The notes below the pieces were generated by a model. It ran no database searches. It was not told the origin of the DNA and worked only from the letters and a program-made list of their open reading frames with translations. Shown one piece after another: positions 42,465-44,096 of a stretch of DNA of 44,096 bases. Origin of the DNA: Planctomycetota bacterium. Lineage in GTDB: Bacteria; Planctomycetota; B15-G4; JADJEK01. Position 1 is the first letter of the stretch. Each line of letters starts with the position of its first letter. The position numbers were made by a program, and so were the translations under genes. The DNA is taken from assembly GCA_016213895.1 (NCBI GenBank), contig JACQZJ010000137.1, positions 1 to 44,096 on the forward strand, given 5' to 3'.

Positions 42465-43327
42465 CGTTTCCTGGAGTAGCGCGCGAAGGCCTCGCCGAGC
42501 GCTTCCAGGAGGTCGCTGGCGATGAGCGCGGCCTGGCCGCGGCAACGGGCGGCAACGTCGCCGGCGAGGCCGTGGAGGCGCACCGCGGCGATGGCCGCGT
42601 CCAAGGGGCTTTCGATCTGCGCGAGGAACGTGCCGGCCAGGCCGGCGAGCACGTCGCCCGTGCCGCCGCTCGCCATGCCGGGGTTGCCGGTGTCGTTCAC
42701 GTACGTGGCCGCGCCGTCGGTCACCACCGTCTCGTGGCCCTTCAGGCAGATGACGGCGCGGAAGCGCGAGGCCGCCTGCTCGGCGCGGCGCCGGCGCTCT
42801 TCGCGGCCGCGGGGGAGCGGCTGCAGGTCGAGGCGCATGAGCTCGCCCGGGTGCGGGGTGAGCACGGTGGCGGCGGCGCGCGCCAGGAGGACTTGCGGCT
42901 CGGCGGCGATGGCGTTCAGCCCGTCGGCGTCGAGCAGGAGCGGCTTCCTGATGGCCGCCACCAGCTTCCGCACGGTGGAGACCGTGCCGCGCTCCACGCC
43001 GAGGCCCGGTCCGAGGACCACGCTGTCGGCTGCCTCGGCGCGCTCGAGCACGAGGCGGCGCGCGGCCGGGGCGAGGAAGCCGCGCGGCGACTCGGGGAGC
43101 GGCAGGTAGGTGGCGCAGGTCACGGCCGGCGCGATGAGCGGCAGCGCCGACTCGGGCGTCGCCACGGTGACCAGGCCGGCGCCGCCACGCAGCGCGCCCA
43201 TGGCGGCGAGCGCGGCCGCGCCCGGCATCTGGCGCGAGCCGGCTACGATCAGCACGCGGCCGTAGGTGCCCTTGTGCGAGTCGGCTTGGCGCGGTTTCAG
43301 CTTCGGGGGCTTCGCGGAACGGGTCAC
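42461..43327 (-). CDS. nnrD: ADP-dependent NAD(P)H-hydrate dehydratase
   Basis: A 288-residue cytoplasmic repair enzyme of the ribokinase-like YjeF C-terminal family. It restores NAD(P)H from its damaged hydrate using ADP (or ATP). Motifs are GTYGRVLIVAGSRQMPGAAAL, GALRGGAGLVTVATPES, VVLGPGLGVERG, LLLDADGLNAIA, VLTPHPGELMRL, VICLKGHETVV and NPGMASGGTGDVLAGL (the nucleotide and catalytic Asp motif). GTG43327 is preceded by GGAG. Unlike E. coli YjeF it lacks the N-terminal epimerase (NnrE) domain, which must be encoded elsewhere or missing. Its stop overlaps the GTG of the HEAT/TPR gene by 4 bases. It is divergent from the bifunctional-nuclease gene. Confidence 0.92.
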   Translation of the reverse strand: MTRSAKPPKLKPRQADSHKGTYGRVLIVAGSRQMPGAAALAAMGALRGGAGLVTVATPESALPLIAPAVTCATYLPLPESPRGFLAPAARRLVLERAEAADSVVLGPGLGVERGTVSTVRKLVAAIRKPLLLDADGLNAIAAEPQVLLARAAATVLTPHPGELMRLDLQPLPRGREERRRRAEQAASRFRAVICLKGHETVVTDGAATYVNDTGNPGMASGGTGDVLAGLAGTFLAQIESPLDAAIAAVRLHGLAGDVAARCRGQAALIASDLLEALGEAFARYSRKR

Positions 43328-43400
43328 GGCGGCTCCAGCGAGCTTCTGGTCCTGGCCCCCGGGCGGCGCGGGCCGCGCGGGCGAGGGCCCGGGCCGGAGA

Positions 43401-43436
43401 AAACGGAGATTCCGATTATCCTGGCCGCGGCCCTGC
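43401..43436 (+). promoter_or_regulatory. Weak promoter-like pair before the bifunctional-nuclease-family gene
   Basis: TTATCC, a 17-base spacer and GACAAT lie in the divergent gap about 70-100 bases upstream of the start (3 of 6 and 4 of 6 matches). Position is approximate. Confidence 0.25.
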
Positions 43437-43507
43437 GCGACAATGGGGAGTGCCGAAGGAACGCGCCGGCCATTCGCCGGCGGCCGATCGGAGCGAGGCC
43501 AAGAGCG

Positions 43508-43918
43508 GTGGCACTGGTCGAGATGGCGCTGTCGCGCATCCTGATCCGCGAGAACAGCGATCAGCAGGTCATCTTCCTCAAGGAGAAGGGCGGCGAGGGG
43601 CGGACCTTCCCGATCATCATCGGCGTGTTCGAGGCGGTGGAGATCAACCGCAAGATCACGGAGGTCGAGACGCCCCGGCCGATGACCCACGACCTGGTGC
43701 GCAACGTCCTGCACGGCCTGGGCGCCGAGCTGGTGCGCGTGGTCGTGGACGAGCTGAAGGAGTCGACCTTTTACGCCAAGCTGCATCTCCGCCACGAGGG
43801 CGAGGAGGTGGTGATTGATTCCCGGCCGAGCGACGCCATCGCGATCGCGGTGGCCGAGAAGGCGCCCATCTTCGTGGACGAGACCGTCCTCGACGAGGTG
43901 GGCGGGCAGACCGAGTAG
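43508..43918 (+). CDS. Bifunctional nuclease family protein (DUF151/BFN)
   Basis: A 136-residue protein. The start GTG at 43508 gives MALVEMALSRILIREN, aligning with the family's usual VEMELxRIxI opening; ATG43523 is an alternative. Conserved blocks are QQVIFLKEKGG, FPIIIGVFEAVEINRKI, RPMTHDLVRNVL, STFYAKLHL, VVIDSRPSDAIAIAVAEKAP and IFVDETVLDEVG. The family (Pfam DNase-RNase) was named for a plant protein with both DNase and RNase activity. In bacteria it is widespread and its job is unproven, with links to stress responses. It is followed 9 bp later by tRNA-Ser, so the two may share a transcript. No signal peptide. Confidence 0.9.
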   Translation: MALVEMALSRILIRENSDQQVIFLKEKGGEGRTFPIIIGVFEAVEINRKITEVETPRPMTHDLVRNVLHGLGAELVRVVVDELKESTFYAKLHLRHEGEEVVIDSRPSDAIAIAVAEKAPIFVDETVLDEVGGQTE

Positions 43919-43927
43919 ACGCAGCGC

Positions 43928-44015
43928 GGAGGGGTGGCAGAGCGGTCGAATGCGGCGGTCTTGAAAACCGCTTAGTCGAAAGGCTACAGGAGTTCGAATC
44001 TCCTCCCCTCCGCCA
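43928..44015 (+). tRNA. serT: tRNA-Ser (anticodon UGA), CCA encoded
   Basis: An 88-base class II tRNA. The acceptor stem GGAGGGG pairs with CCCCTCC at 44005-44011, followed by discriminator G and an encoded CCA. The anticodon stem GCGGT/ACCGC holds loop CTTGAAA with anticodon TGA at 43962-43964. The long variable arm TAGTC-GAAA-GGCTA and T-arm AGGAG-TTCGAAT-CTCCT are intact. UCA/UCG-type serine codons are its targets. Confidence 0.97.
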
Positions 44016-44096
44016 GTTTCTCGTCGCCACGGCGCGCACGGGGGCGCAGGGAATGGAAGATGGGCGCGGGGTGGCGTGCCAGGGCGCGCGCACTTC

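Noticed and set aside
39759-42479. A plus-strand open frame of about 900 codons opposite the HEAT/TPR gene
   Set aside because: It is low-complexity Arg/Ala/Gln sequence from the antisense of helical repeats. The sense strand has the signal peptide, ribosome binding site and repeats.
1-44096. CRISPR array, prophage, toxin-antitoxin or other defence system
   Set aside because: No regularly spaced repeats, phage structural genes, or recognised nuclease/effector pairs are visible. The bifunctional-nuclease-family gene is a widespread single gene.

Overview
The window is a strongly GC-rich, gene-dense stretch of bacterial chromosome. It holds about 30 protein genes and one tRNA. The mix points to a Planctomycetota-like or related free-living lineage: secreted peptidases of MA-like type, squalene-cyclase-like toroids, DUF1579 and GH123/DUF4091 proteins, a PcRGLX-type lyase, many Sec signal peptides and two lipoproteins. 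This placement is inferred from gene content. Codon use leans heavily to G/C-ending codons, which opens very long antisense frames that are not genes.

Layout. 1-6.4 kb: the 3' part of a tandem DUF1579 gene, a small membrane protein, a MORN-plus-toroid secreted protein, and a convergent HExxH peptidase. 6.6-10.4 kb: a lipoprotein, an HExxH peptidase carrying a ComEA-like helix-hairpin-helix tail, and PepD. 10.7-15.8 kb: a GT-C type membrane glycosyltransferase, a PNGase F-like deglycosylase with an extra N-terminal domain, and a cysteine-rich radical SAM enzyme resembling tetraether/membrane-spanning lipid synthases. 15.8-20.1 kb: MTA phosphorylase, class II aldolase, sulfotransferase, carbamate kinase. 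20.3-25.4 kb: an SGNH/MBOAT acetylation pair (the MBOAT gene carries an in-frame TAG), NhaA, and a tandem phosphoribosyltransferase. 25.8-29.4 kb: a PcRGLX/YetA-like lyase and a UPF0104/LPG_synthase_TM flippase-like protein. 29.7-33.3 kb: a second HExxH peptidase/toroid convergent pair, a secreted protein of unknown function, and a 160-bp MITE-like hairpin element. 33.4-39.3 kb: MsrA lipoprotein (lacking a conserved segment), then a tight eda / GH123 / L-2-hydroxyglutarate-oxidase-like operon. 39.3-44 kb: a HEAT/TPR protein broken by a frameshift, coupled to NnrD, then a bifunctional-nuclease-family protein and tRNA-Ser(UGA).

How the genes fit together. Glycans are a recurring theme. There are enzymes to strip or cut them (PNGase F-like, GH123, PcRGLX-like), to use the products (Eda, FAD oxidoreductase) and to build or decorate surface polymers (GT-C, sulfotransferase, SGNH/MBOAT). 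A second theme is a repeated, convergently arranged pair of an (alpha/alpha) toroid and an MA-like metallopeptidase with a beta-sandwich tail. I see no CRISPR array, prophage, intact transposase or classic defence island. The strongest candidates for new biology are the Tes-like radical SAM gene, the PNGase F fusion and the duplicated toroid/peptidase pair. Three genes look damaged (MBOAT, HEAT/TPR, MsrA), which reads as either recent decay or assembly errors.
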